In this document: one piece after another, positions 11,641 to 21,215 of the stretch | Layout of the letters: each line of letters opens with the position of its first letter | Numbering within the stretch: the first letter of the stretch is position 1 | DNA from: Amborella trichopoda | Lineage: Eukaryota > Streptophyta > Magnoliopsida > Amborellales > Amborellaceae | DNA length: 64,000 nt | Assembly: GCF_000471905.2 (NCBI RefSeq) | Contig: NW_006497557.1 | Coordinates: forward strand, 2,531,380-2,595,379 | Direction of reading: 5' to 3' | The notes under the pieces: generated by a model | Told to the model about the DNA's origin: nothing | The model's input: only the letters and a program-made list of their open reading frames with translations | Database searches by the model: none | Position numbers and translations under genes: made by a program

Positions 11641-12436
11641 TTCAATGAGGATGATGATGTTAATAGAACTCATCAACGGTCTAAGCAGGGGAAAGGCTTA
11701 AAACACTCCCTTCACACGTCCAACTCTGGTGATGATGTAAAAAGTTGCCCAGACCGGTCCGATGAGCGGAACAGCCTTAAAAGTCCCTCACTTACTGACC
11801 CTTCTCCTTCTTCTTCTTCTTCTTCTTCTCATCCTTCCTCTTCTATGTCTCTCGTAAGTGCAACCTTGAAATGTCCATACTTCGAGGCTCTTGACAGAGA
11901 ACTTGAAGGAACCAATATAAGCAGGATGCAACGGAGGTGCTTGAAAAGACGTTGGCCTAGGCAACAAGATTCTTTACAGTTGCTGACGCTCTGACCGCTC
12001 GAGCCAAGCCAGAGCCATCTTCTTCAAAGAAACACAAGAAGTCAAAACCAAAGAAACTCCATGGTACAGGTCTATGAAGAGGTCAAAACTTCTATTTTCA
12101 GGAAGCTTGCCACATGGTACAGGTCTATGATGTATCAGCTAGCATGGGGCAACCACTGCAGACATCCATATAAAGATCCAACGATTCATATGAAAGTACC
12201 TCTGGCCCCACAATCACTGAATCTCAACCTCCCTATAACTTCCAAACCGAACTCCTGCAGCCTTATATGTTGTTCATGTTTGAGGCTGACCCTTCCGTCC
12301 CTTAGTTCAAGAAAGGTGCAGAAATCATAACCGACCCTGGAGCTCTATTGCAAGCAGAGATCTTAGGTGCATCAGTCTTTGCACTTGAGGTTAACAAGAA
12401 GACCTCTGCGTGATTATACCCGAAGTATAACAAGAT
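11641..12436 (+). pseudogene. decayed gag-pol linker, element 1
   Basis: A Ser-rich TTC repeat lies at 11,806-11,830. It is followed by LKCPYFEALDRELEGTNIS, which matches the linker of elements A and B (FEALDxEFxGIN) and the fragment at 18,640. The protease found in element A (50,394-50,699) is not visible here. At about 12,430 the sequence jumps into the middle of RT, so protease and RT fingers have been lost. Confidence 0.55.
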
Positions 12437-12880
12437 GGGGTCTTCTGCTACACAATGTTGCTTTTGGATAACAAGAGGGGGTCTTCTACTACACATTGTT
12501 CTTCTTGACTCCAAAAGGGGTCTTTTGCTACACAATGTTGCCTTTTGGATTGAAGAACGCTGGTGCCACATATCAGAGAGCAATAACGACCATCTTCAAA
12601 GACATGATGCACAAAGAGGTGGAATGTTATGTAGATGACTTGCTGGTTAAATCCATAGAGAAAAATGCTCTTATGAGAGACCTTGAAAAGGTGTTCGAGT
12701 GGTTACGCCTTCACCAGCTCAAAATGAACCCGCTGAAATGCGCTTTTGGGGTGCGTTCAGGAAAGTTCTTATGATTCATTGTTAGAGATCGAGCGCTTGA
12801 GTTGAGTCAGTCATGATCAAGGAAATCCAAGAAATGTCGTCACCAACTACATTGCGAGAGCTGCACTCTCTTCAAGGGTA
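12437..12880 (+). pseudogene. reverse transcriptase fragment with YVDD, element 1
   Basis: The frame reads GVFCYTMLPFGLKNAGATYQ, then YVDDLLVKS (12,628-12,654), DLEKVFEWLRLHQLKMNP and LKCAFGVRSGKF. These are RT palm and thumb motifs of Ty3/gypsy; the two Asp of YVDD bind the catalytic metals. The N-terminal third (see the intact example at 62,951) is missing. A 40-base segment covering GVFCYTM is present three times in tandem (12,437, 12,477, 12,517). Stops follow at about 12,773 and beyond. Confidence 0.85.
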
Positions 12881-13440
12881 GTTGGCGTACATCCGCAGGT
12901 TCATCTCAAACCTCTCAGGTCGCTGTAAGCCTTTTATGCACTTGTTAAAGAATGATACTCCATTCATTTGGGATGAAGCATGTGAGGCAGCTCTTGATGA
13001 CATCAAGCATTATTTACTCAACACTCTAGTGCTCTCTATACTGATATTGGGAACGCCCCTCATCCTGTATGTGACCACTTTTGATGAGTCAGTTGGGGCA
13101 TTATTGACACAGAAGAATGATGAAAGAAAAGAGACTGTGCTATATTATCTCAGCCGCAGGATGCAAGGGGTCGAAAAGAATTATCACCCTATAAAGAAGA
13201 TGCACTTGGCCCTAATCTTCGCAGTACAAAAGCTCCGCCACTACTTGCTTAATCATGAGTAAAACTTATACTGAAGGCAGATCTAGTAGAGTTCCTCGTA
13301 CATGCCCATGCTTGTCAAGACATCTTGCTCAGTGGGCATTATTGTTGATGGAATTCGACAACATTTACGTCCCACAAAAGGCCATCAAGGGCTAAGCTTT
13401 GGCTGATTTTCTCGCAGCACATCTTGTACCGGTCGAATCT
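12881..13440 (+). pseudogene. RT connection and RNase H, element 1
   Basis: The open frame 12,882-13,262 starts with AYIRRFISNLSGRCKPF, the end of RT. It continues with FIWDEACEAALDDIKHYL, LILYVTTFDESVGALL, YYLSRRMQGVEKNY and KMHLALIFAVQKLRHYL, the RNase H of gypsy pol that removes RNA from RNA:DNA hybrids. The frame ends at a TAA at 13,260 and is broken after it. The later part (13,320-13,440) still shows the tail before the second RNase H. Confidence 0.85.
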
Positions 13441-13479
13441 CCTTTATCAAGTGACCTCCTAATGAAAAAGTATTCTGTG

Positions 13480-13990
13480 CAGGGCTTGCTCATGAATGGG
13501 AAATGTACTTCGACAGAGCCTTCCAATCTGATCGAGGAGGCACCGGAGTAGTATTTTCGACTCCGAAAGGAGGAGTATTGCCTCTCTCTTTCTCTCTCGC
13601 CGAAGCCGGTTCTCATAATGAGGCAGAATATCAGGACCTTATAATTGGATTGGAGATAGCCTTTGATTTAGACTTGGAGCAGCTCAAGATCTATGACGAC
13701 TCTGAGTTGGTCATTCGTTAGCTTAAAGGAATATATGACGTGAGAAAAGACACTCTCAAGCCCTATCATGATATTGCAAAATCGTATATGGCCCAGTTTG
13801 AGGATGTATCCTTGAGTCACATCCCCAGGTGGCTAAACTCGGAGTTACAATTCAATTTTCTTCACCAGGGCCCACACCTGTCTGGGTGGCAGAGTGGAGA
13901 CATATTGAACTGAGAACCGAGGTAGACGTGGATGATGAGAGAAATCTCCTCCCCGAGTGACCTCCTTATCCATTCAGAGCACTTCTATCA
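13480..13990 (+). pseudogene. second, archaeal-type RNase H (aRNH), element 1
   Basis: The frame 13,503-13,721 reads MYFDRAFQSDRGGTGVVF, then SHNEAEYQDLIIGLEIA and IYDDSELVIR. Asp of YFD, Glu of NEAEY and Asp of DDSEL are the expected catalytic acids. After a stop it continues with LKGIYDVRKDTLKPYHDIA. A second RNase H in this position defines the Tat lineage. Element A has the same domain with its middle deleted. The three acids survive here although the frame is broken. Confidence 0.8.
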
Positions 13991-13999
13991 GCCAAAGAA

Positions 14000-15352
14000 T
14001 TTATCAAGACTGAACACGAAATGGCACGAGGTCAGGGAGTTAAGGTTCGGAACCAAGAACCAGAGTTCTTCCACCCAATATGCATGAAAATCGAACAGGT
14101 AGAAAATTGAATAGAACTCATCACTAATTTTATAAGACATGATAGACTCCAAGACGATTGTGCCGAGTGCACAATGTGCGTCAAATGTCCACCAATCATA
14201 CCATCCTCGAAGGAGATGCACTTTTCATACAGTCATTTGATGGTAATCTTCTTAGATGTGTAGATGCGCAAGAAGAAAATAAGGTATTGGAAGAAGTACA
14301 CTCAGGCATTTGTGGATTGCATCAGTCTGTTTCCAAGCTCTATGAACGAATACGTATATTGAGGTACTATTGGCCTGCAATGATTGCTGATTCCTTAAAC
14401 TATGCTAAGAAGTGTTAGGTGTGCCAAATACACTCAAGCCTTGCTCATCAACCTCCAGAGCCCTTACACCCTACAGTGGCATCATGGCCCTTCTCACAAT
14501 GGCGAATGGACATTGTAGGGCCTATTGACCCTCCTTCAGTAATGGATCAATTCTTTATTCTAGCTGCAACAGATTACTTCTCCAAGTGGGCTGAAGCGGC
14601 CCCCCCTAAGCAAGTTCTTGGGACCACATTGGCTAATTTCATCTGACATCATATCATATATCGGTTTGGAGTGCCTGACCGGATTATATCTCACAACGGC
14701 CCTCAGTTCAGAAGACATCACATTGATCGCTTGGTTAACCAATTCAGTTTCGAGTGGAAGTACTCTACTATGTACCACCCTCGAGCCAACAGATTAGCTG
14801 AAGCTTTCAATAAGACCCTGTGCAACATTTTAAGGAAATCAGTATCAAAGTCGAAGAAGAACTGGCATGAGAAGCTGCTTGAAGCCTTGTGGGCCTATTG
14901 CACTTCCACACAAAATGCCCCTGATTCCTCCTTATTCCTTAGCCTATGGGGTTGAAGCACTTTTACCTCTTGAAATTCAAATCCCTTCATTACGTGTCAC
15001 TATGCACTAAGGACGAACCGAAGATGATAGGGTCAAACTTCGATGTCAAGAATTGGATGCGCTTGATGAAAAGAGGTTGGAAGCTCAGTAGAATCTCGAA
15101 CTCAACCAGGGGAGAATGAAGAGGGCCTTTGATAAGTCAGTCAAAGTCTGCTCAATCGCCCATGGGGATCTGGTTTTAGCCGTCAAGAGGCTGATTGTTA
15201 TGCATGGGCGGTGCAAAGGGAAGTTTGAACCCAAGTGGGAAGGTCCCTTTATAGTCAAGTCTCGCCAAATGGGGTTACATACTGGCACATCTTGATGGAG
15301 AGGAGACGATGCCCCCTATCAATGGGCGATACCTAAATAAATACTACCCATG
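14000..15352 (+). pseudogene. integrase, element 1 (second catalytic Asp changed to His)
   Basis: The HHCC zinc domain is seen at 14,290-14,430 (EVHSGICGLHQS, YYWPAMIAD, AKKC then a stop and VC). The core follows with PFSQWRMDIVGPID (first Asp), YFSKWAEA, DRIISHNGPQF (14,671-14,710) and NRLAEAFNKTL (Glu). The usual D of the DNG motif reads H (CAC, 14,692-14,694), so this copy is inactive at the active site. The C-terminal part (14,955-15,340) includes KGKFEPKWEGPFIV, a GPY/F-type module. Stops lie at 14,416-14,418, 14,644-14,646 and 14,953-14,955. Integrase would insert the cDNA into the genome. Confidence 0.85.
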
Positions 15353-15415
15353 ATGCAGACACAATGCGCAATAGCAAAGAGGACAAGCAAGACAGTTCAA
15401 ACAAGGTTTAACTCT

Positions 15416-15421
15416 TTTATT
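15416..15421 (-). terminator. poly(A) signal of the antisense unit, element 1
   Basis: On the - strand the sequence ATGCAATAAAAG occurs here, matching ATGCAATAAAAG at 47,103-47,112 in element A, again just beyond the integrase end and antisense to it. A similar AATAAA ends the plant-mobile-domain unit at 31,495. Confidence 0.6.
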
Positions 15422-15439
15422 GCATAAAGAGAAGTTACA

Positions 15440-15735
15440 AGCCAAAAATCCCATTATTAGGGAGGTTACAAATCCATCATGCAGTAATGCTCTCGGAAAA
15501 GAGAATATATGTGGTAGAATGTCACTCTTGCATCTGAGGAAAAGAAAAAGGCTGACCCCAGTGTTGCTCTTGCATCTGAGGAGAGGACAATTACAGGTCA
15601 AAGATTGCTCTCGCATCAAAAGCATTGCTCTTGCATCTGAGGAGAGAACGGTTATAGGAAAAAATTCTCTCTCACCATCAAAAGCGTCCCTCTTACATAT
15701 AAGGGAGAAAGGACGGTTACAGGCCAAAAGTGCCT
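15440..15735 (-). repeat. imperfect tandem repeat around 'CTTGCATCTGAGGAGA'
   Basis: At least three related segments contain GCTCTTGCATCTGAGGA followed by a GGTTACAGGCCAAA-like block. The same words occur once or twice in element A at 46,980-47,060. The repeat lies in the 3' part of the antisense unit. Confidence 0.6.
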
Positions 15736-16082
15736 TTCACAATAGGAAAAGGTGGAAGAGCTTTGATGGGATACACCAAACATACAAAGCAAACTTCTCT
15801 GGCAAGGAACTGGCGTGTGATGTAGAGCACATTCTGTTCACAATGAGGGCCCTTCCACAGAACAACATGGAGTTCACAATTGTGCTGGAGGACTTGGCTA
15901 CCAACAGGCATCACAAGGCAGGCCTTACCATTGGTTACCACCCTTTGCCAACCCAAGTCATCATCGTACACGATCATAGCAGAACACGATTCACCATCGC
16001 TCATCAAAGGATCGAGCGAGCAATAGCCGCACATGATTAAAGTTAGGTGCATCATGTTCCTAGCCAGGTGCGACCAAGGCAT
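15717..16082 (-). CDS. antisense ORF (121 codons), unknown function, shared with element A
   Basis: This open frame runs against the integrase and starts 0.83 kb after an antisense TATA box (16,909-16,915). It contains VGSQVLQHN, VVLWKGPHCEQ and ARQ/FLAREVCFVCLVY-like segments. On the opposite strand of element A (46,580-46,844) the same frame reads VGSQVLQYN, TVLWKGAHCEQ and FLAKEVCLVCLIY, and also ends in FGL plus stop. I recognise no domain. Two Cys/His pairs are conserved (HCEQ, EVCxVC), but metal binding is only a guess. Since both elements are related at the DNA level, similarity alone does not prove selection. Antisense ORFs in this place are known in other Tat-lineage elements. Confidence 0.5.
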   Translation of the reverse strand: MPWSHLARNMMHLTLIMCGYCSLDPLMSDGESCSAMIVYDDDLGWQRVVTNGKACLVMPVGSQVLQHNCELHVVLWKGPHCEQNVLYITRQFLAREVCFVCLVYPIKALPPFPIVKGTFGL

Positions 16083-16220
16083 TGACTAGCGCTGCGCAAG
16101 ACCAGCACTGGCTATGTTTTTAAGGCCTATCGTTGGTTGCATATCCTAAAGCTAGCACCGGTTGATTGCGCTTTTGAGGTCCAGCGTCAGTTGTGTATCT
16201 CAAGGCTAGCACCGACTGTG
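16080..16220 (-). repeat. short imperfect tandem repeats, antisense unit of element 1
   Basis: Units of about 38-40 bases carry words such as AGCACCGACTG and AGCACCGGTTG separated by TTTTCAAGGC-like spacers. Similar AACCGGCGCT-type arrays flank the antisense promoter at 26,405-26,600 and 27,440-27,730. Confidence 0.5.
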
Positions 16221-16908
16221 TTTTCAAGGCCACTCACCATTGCGACTGTTCACCTCCCGGTGACCCTTCATTTCCCTGCGCTTCTTCGGCTCCCGTGACC
16301 CTTCAGTTGGCTAAGACTCTTCATCTCTTCGGTGGCTGCGCACCTTCCCGAGACTCCTCATCTTTCTGCAATAGATCGAATTCCCAACGCGACCCTTCAT
16401 CTCCCAGCGACTCTTCACCTCTCGACGACCCTTCGTCTCCTCGCAACTCTTCACCTCCTAGTGACCCTCCTTTTATCCCACGACCTCTTGGTTTCCCACC
16501 AAAAAACTCCCCCTCTCCTCTTGAAAACTGATTGGGAAATCTTTCCCCTTCCTACTACACCCTACTTGAAGATCAACAGAAATTAGAGTAAGTCCCCAAG
16601 CAACCCTCTGCTGCAACTTTCACCCTTTTTCTCCTTCTCTAGGACCCCAAAACCACTGTCAGAGTCTTGGTCGCTCCCTGAAAAACTCCCTATTTTCCTC
16701 ATACCCTTGCTGGCAAACTTCTCCGACCACATGAATGCCTCTGTGCTCCCTCTAGTTTTCTCCTTTCTCAACCGGAACCTGCCCCCGCTTGCCGACAAAC
16801 TCCTATAAACGTCACTCGAGTACTTGCCAGAAGCTCTCTCTCACTGATTAAAACAACTTTCCTTAGCCATTTTACCTTTGGTAAAATAGTAAAAATGGGG
16901 TTTACCGC

Positions 16909-16915
16909 TTATATA
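16909..16915 (-). promoter_or_regulatory. antisense promoter TATA box, element 1
   Basis: The - strand reads CCTATATAAGCGGTAAAC. Downstream it carries TTTACTATTTTACC. The promoter at 45,703 in element A reads TATAAAAAGCGGAGAAAC and then TTTACTATTTTATT. Both lie beyond the integrase and point back toward pol. Confidence 0.65.
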
Positions 16916-17104
16916 GGCAACGCTTTCTTCATGTGCCCCTCACAAACCAAGAATGCCAAGCAGGTCCTTGAAGACCAAGCTACTATGGGCTGGATCAGGT
17001 CAGGCTCTGACCCGAGACTCGAGAATAGTTTACCGCTGCCCATGAAATCCCATGCGTCAAAAGCCAAGGCTGGGTCTGGCCCGGGTCAAAGCCCCGAACA
17101 CAAG

Positions 17105-17260
17105 TCATAGGTGGTTGTGTAATCTCCACCCATCGCTAGCTATGTAATCTCAACCCATCGTTGGCTATGTAATCTCAACCCATCGCTAGCTGTATAATCT
17201 TAACCTAGTGTTGACTGTGTCCTTGGAAGCCTAGCGCCGGGTGTGGACAGTGTCGGCTGC
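17105..17260 (-). repeat. 25-bp tandem repeat upstream of antisense promoter
   Basis: The word TGTAATCT recurs with an exact 25-base step (17,119; 17,144; 17,169; 17,194, the last slightly changed), with CAACCCATCGCTAG between. It sits 190-350 bases upstream of the antisense TATA box. Confidence 0.75.
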
Positions 17261-17447
17261 GCATAGTGCCAGCTGTGTTCTCAAAATGTTTATCGCCACG
17301 TGTGCTGTTGTCGTCTGTACTGACGCTCCATATGGAAATGCCATCACTGGCCACGACGAATGTCGTACGCTCCCCGTGCTAATTCCGCGCACTTGGTTTC
17401 CATCGTGCACGTCTCACCACTATCCGCAGTGGAGTTATGATTGTACC
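17261..17447. other. unassigned sequence before a rearrangement junction
   Basis: No gene is visible. The segment ends where the text switches to the gag word ATAAGAACAAGGTCTACC at about 17,448. Confidence 0.4.
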
Positions 17448-18745
17448 ATGCATAAGAACAAGGTCTACCCCTTTGAAAAGGAATGAGTCCCTGCACTACT
17501 CTGATTATTACTGGAAGAGAACATGATCGAGCTCCCAGAGACCAAGTTCCCTGATCTGGACGTAGTCGATTTCCATTGCAATCACTGTGCTTATCATCAG
17601 AGGATAAACCACCCCACAGAGGACCACTACATGTTAAAGACATTGTCGAAGCCCTGATCCAGAAGGGTCAGATAAAGCTTGAAGCGCTAAAGAAGGCATT
17701 CGAGGCAGCATAAGCCTCCCCATGCAGTGACAGTTCAAGAGGAAGACAAAGCTCCTAATCTCCTGCACGCTTGATACTTCAAGAAGGCCTAATCATACCA
17801 AAACAGGCAAGGCAGCCTCTACGCCTCGCTCAGGGGACTGAGGACCATTGGTGCTCATACCATCAGATATGGGGCCATGACCTGAGCAAATGCTTCGGTT
17901 TCCATGATATAATCTCATAGAAAATACAAGGATGCCAAGAGCCTTGTAGCATTATGAAAAGCGATCCTCAAATCACAGCTCCACCGCTACGAGAGGGCCT
18001 CTTGACACAAGACCTGGGTAAAGATCACTCAGATCCTGTTGAACCCTTGACTTCTCAGCCATGGATAGTCCATCACGGGGGGAGCAGACTCAAGTCCTTA
18101 ATGAGAGAAGTTGTTCGTCAAGCTAGGGTAGTTCCTAGACCTAGCGAGACGAATCACTCGCTGCCAATGAAAACCAAAAAGAGATGGGCACGAAGGGCTG
18201 CTTGTCGGAGAAACAAGACTGCTCAACCTTCAGTTGTGCAAGAATTTCTCAAGCCTCTTACCCCATTGCCAACGTTACTGAACTTTATCCCAGGCGCGAT
18301 CATCCTTCCTTTCCCATCCCATCAAGAGGATGTCCCCTAACCATCTTCTACTCATAGTACGTCCAATGAGGGTGACGATGTTAAAAGCACTCCACAATTG
18401 TCTAAGCAGGGGAAGACCTTAAAGACTCCCTCCACACGTCGAACTCTAATGATGATGCAAAACGTTGCCCAAATCGGTCCGATGAGGGGAACGACCTTCA
18501 AAGTCCCTCACTTACTGACCCTTCTCCTTCTTATTCTTCTTCTTCTTCTTCTTCTTCTTCTTCTTCTTCTTCTTCTTCTTCTTCTTCTTCTTCTCATCAT
18601 TCCTCTTTTATGTCTCCTGCAAGTGCAACCTTGAAATGTCCAGATTTCGAGGTTCTTGACATAGAACTTGAAGGAACCTATATAAGCATGATGCAATGGA
18701 GGCAGTTAAAAAAGACACTTGCCCAAGCAACAAGTTTCTTAACAG
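17448..18745 (+). pseudogene. gag C-terminal and linker fragment (second copy)
   Basis: The text matches 10,720-11,990 of element 1 throughout: HKNKVYPFEKE, the first knuckle region at about 17,580, a complete second knuckle CSYHQIWGHDLSKC near 17,850, the frame 17,954-18,340 (GLLTQDLGKD, SQPWIVHHGGSRLKSL), the TTC repeat and FEVLDIELEGTYIS. Stops and small frameshifts occur. It has no start or primer site of its own. At about 18,745 the sequence changes in mid-linker to a second RNase H of another family. Confidence 0.75.
18522..18594 (+). repeat. (TTC)n microsatellite
   Basis: More than twenty TTC repeats form an expanded version of the short TTC run at 11,806-11,830 in the homologous linker. 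In frame it would encode a run of Ser or Leu. Confidence 0.95.
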
Positions 18746-19860
18746 TTGTTGATCGTTCGATAGGTGAAAGGGATATACGGGGTCTGCAATGATGAACTCG
18801 AAACATATTATAATACCTCAAGGTATCTTCTCGAGAAGCTGTATGCAGCCACTCTGACTCACATTGCCCGAGGAGAGAATGTCCAGACCGATGCACCAGC
18901 TAAATTGGGAGTTGCCATGATCATTGAGCCAGAAGCGTTGCCTCAGATCCCTGTATAAGAATGACAATCCATCCTATGATGGAAAAGGAAGATTCTAATA
19001 ATGAAGAAAATCTATGGATGGATTTTCCCCCATACCCTCGAGGAGCTATGAGGAAATTGATATAAGAACCTGCTCCTTATGATATCGTCATGGTGGCAGA
19101 AGCACCCCGGCTAGATTAGCGTCAGCCTTTCCTAGAATATTTTGTCCACGGTCAACTCTCTGAGACTAGGAAGGATAGGGTAACCCTTAAAAGGCATGGC
19201 ACAAGATTCACTCTTCTCAATGACCAACTATATAGGAGGTCATATGATGGAATATTGTTAAGGTGCCTTTCATATGAATGAGGATAAATAATGTTAAAGG
19301 AGGTGGACGATGGGGTATGTGGCATGCACCAGTTCAGGCTCAAGTTATACCACCAACTGCATCAGATGGGATATTTCTGAGACAATATGGTAAAAGATGC
19401 ATTTAAATATACATAGAGAAGTCAGGCATGCCAAGTACACGCTGACTACATTCACCAATCACCGGACCTGTTGCATCTAACTCTCATGACTTAGCCTTTC
19501 TCTCAATGGGGAATAGATATCGTAAGATCCCCTAGCCTTAGGAAATAGACATTTATATATATTAGTAGTTACCGACTATTTCTCTCAATGAGCTGAGGCC
19601 ATCTCACTTGAAAGAGTAGCTGGCAAGATAGTGGCTGACTTCGTTCACCACCCTATTGTGTATCGATTCAAGGTACCAGATAGAATTACATTGGACAACG
19701 ACTCTCTGTTTAAGAACAATCACAATCGCAAATTGGCTAGTCAATTTAACATTGATGGGAGGTATTCGTTCATGTACAACCCAAGGGTAAATGGACAAGC
19801 CGAAGCCTTTAACAAAAGCCTTTACAAAGTCTTGAAAAGGATACAACTCAGGATGAATGA
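18746..19860 (+). pseudogene. second RNase H end plus integrase of a different Tat family
   Basis: It begins with KGIYGVCNDELETYYN, then THIARGENVQTD (end of the archaeal-type RNase H). After a spacer the integrase follows: VDDGVCGMHQFRLKLY (zinc domain), PFSQWGIDIV, VVTDYFSQ, the frame 19,631-19,903 with YRFKVPDRITLDNDSLF and NGQAEAFNKSLYKVLK (Glu). Words differ clearly from the element 1 integrase (for example LDND instead of SDNG), so this is another family. Stops are frequent. At 19,860 it meets a GA-rich run and becomes LTR 2. Confidence 0.8.
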
Positions 19861-20499
19861 GAGAGAGAGGAGAGAGAAGGAAAAGTCTGGTATCCCTCGA
19901 TGAAGGTACCTTTCTCTCTCCCCTTTTCTCTCTCCTTTTCCTTTATTTCTCTCTCGTCCTTTTTTTTCTCCTCTTTTCTATCCTCTTTCTTTCTTTCTCT
20001 CCCTTCCTCTTCTTCTCTCTATCTCTCTCATCTCCATCTCAATCATGCACAACATTAGTCATTATTGTGCATGTCTCTCTCTTTCTCTCTCTTCGTCCTC
20101 TTTCCTCTTTTCTATCTGCTTTCTTTCTTTTCCTATTCCCCCTCTTTCTTAATCTTCTCCTTCTCTTTCTACTTTCCTTTCCTCTTTCTCTTCCTTAAAC
20201 CCTCTTTCTTCCTCTTTGTCTTTCTTTCTCTCACCCTATTATTTCTTTTCTCTCTCCTCTTCATTCATGCATGGTGTAACCCGAGTGACTGGCCAGGCCT
20301 CTGTCCAAGTTTCTCCTTCCCCATGTTCTGCACGACGATGTTCATCGTTACGCATGACAGTCCTTTCCTCATTCTTTAATAAGGACATTGAACCGGGCCC
20401 TTCCTTGAGTGGCAGGTAGGCTCGTGTTTGAGTCCCTACGAGCGGTGATGCCTAGCGCCGCATGTGTCTTTCCCTTTCTCATTCCTGTCTCTCTCTCTT

Positions 20500-20890
20500 G
20501 ACATGAACGACAAAAACCCATCATTGTTCATGTTCTTTCTCACTCCTCTTTCCTTTGTCATGGGCAACAGAAACCCAATCACTGTCCATGTATTTTCTCT
20601 CTCCTCTTTCCTCTGTCATGGATGGTGGAAGCCCATCGTCGTCTATATTCTTTCTCTCTCCACTTTCCTCTGTCATGGATAGCAGAAACCTATCGCCATC
20701 CATGTTTTCTTCTTCTCTCTCCTTTGTCATGGACGGTAGAAGCTCATCGTCATCCATGCTTCCTTCTTCCTTCTCTCTCCTCTGTCATGGACGGCAGAAG
20801 CTCATCGCCATTCATGCTTCCTTCTTCCTTCTCTCTCCTCTGTCATGGACGGTAGAAGCTCATCGTCGTCTATTCTCTCTTCTTTTTCTG
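20500..20890 (+). repeat. tandem hairpin minisatellite, about 7 units, LTR 2
   Basis: The unit is the same as in LTR 1: arms near CATGGACGGY and RYCGTCCATG around AGAAGCTCATC, then a CT spacer. The spacing is about 57-58 bases. The last units are nearly identical to each other. Confidence 0.85.
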
Positions 20891-21215
20891 TCACCTTTCT
20901 TCTTTCTCTCTCTTCTCTTCTCTTTCCTTTCTCTCCCTTCTCTTCTCTCACTCGCTTCTTCTCTCTCCCCCTTCCTTTTGTCTCTCCTGTATTTATTCTT
21001 CTCCCTTCTCTCCCTTTTCTCTTTTCTCTTCTTTCTCTTCACACTCCTCTCTTCTCTTTTTCTCTTCTTTCTTTCTCTCTCTTCTCTCCTTTTCTCTTTC
21101 TTTTCTTCTCCTTTCCTTATCTTTTTCTCCTATCTCGTTTCTTATCTCTCTCTTTCTCTCTCTGCTTTTCTTATCTCTCCTCTTTCTCTTTCTTTTTCTT
21201 CTTCCTCTCTCATTT
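20891..21215 (+). repeat. pyrimidine (CT) tract in LTR 2
   Basis: Almost only C and T. The long open frames across it (up to 220 codons, 20,555-21,217) are compositional and not taken as genes. Confidence 0.9.

Larger units (their letters stand above)
4452..17447 (+). mobile_element. Tat-lineage LTR retrotransposon, element 1 (defective, no 3' LTR)
   Basis: The order is 5' LTR, tRNA-Arg primer site, gag, RT fragment, RNase H, second archaeal-type RNase H, integrase and antisense unit. A second RNase H between pol RNase H and integrase is the hallmark of the Tat lineage. The protease and the RT fingers are missing, and every domain carries stops. The expected 3' LTR is absent. At 17,447 the sequence changes abruptly to a gag fragment, so the 3' end was lost by rearrangement. 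Confidence 0.85.

Noticed and set aside
18508..18696. Arg-rich - strand frame
   Set aside because: Antisense of the (TTC)n microsatellite.
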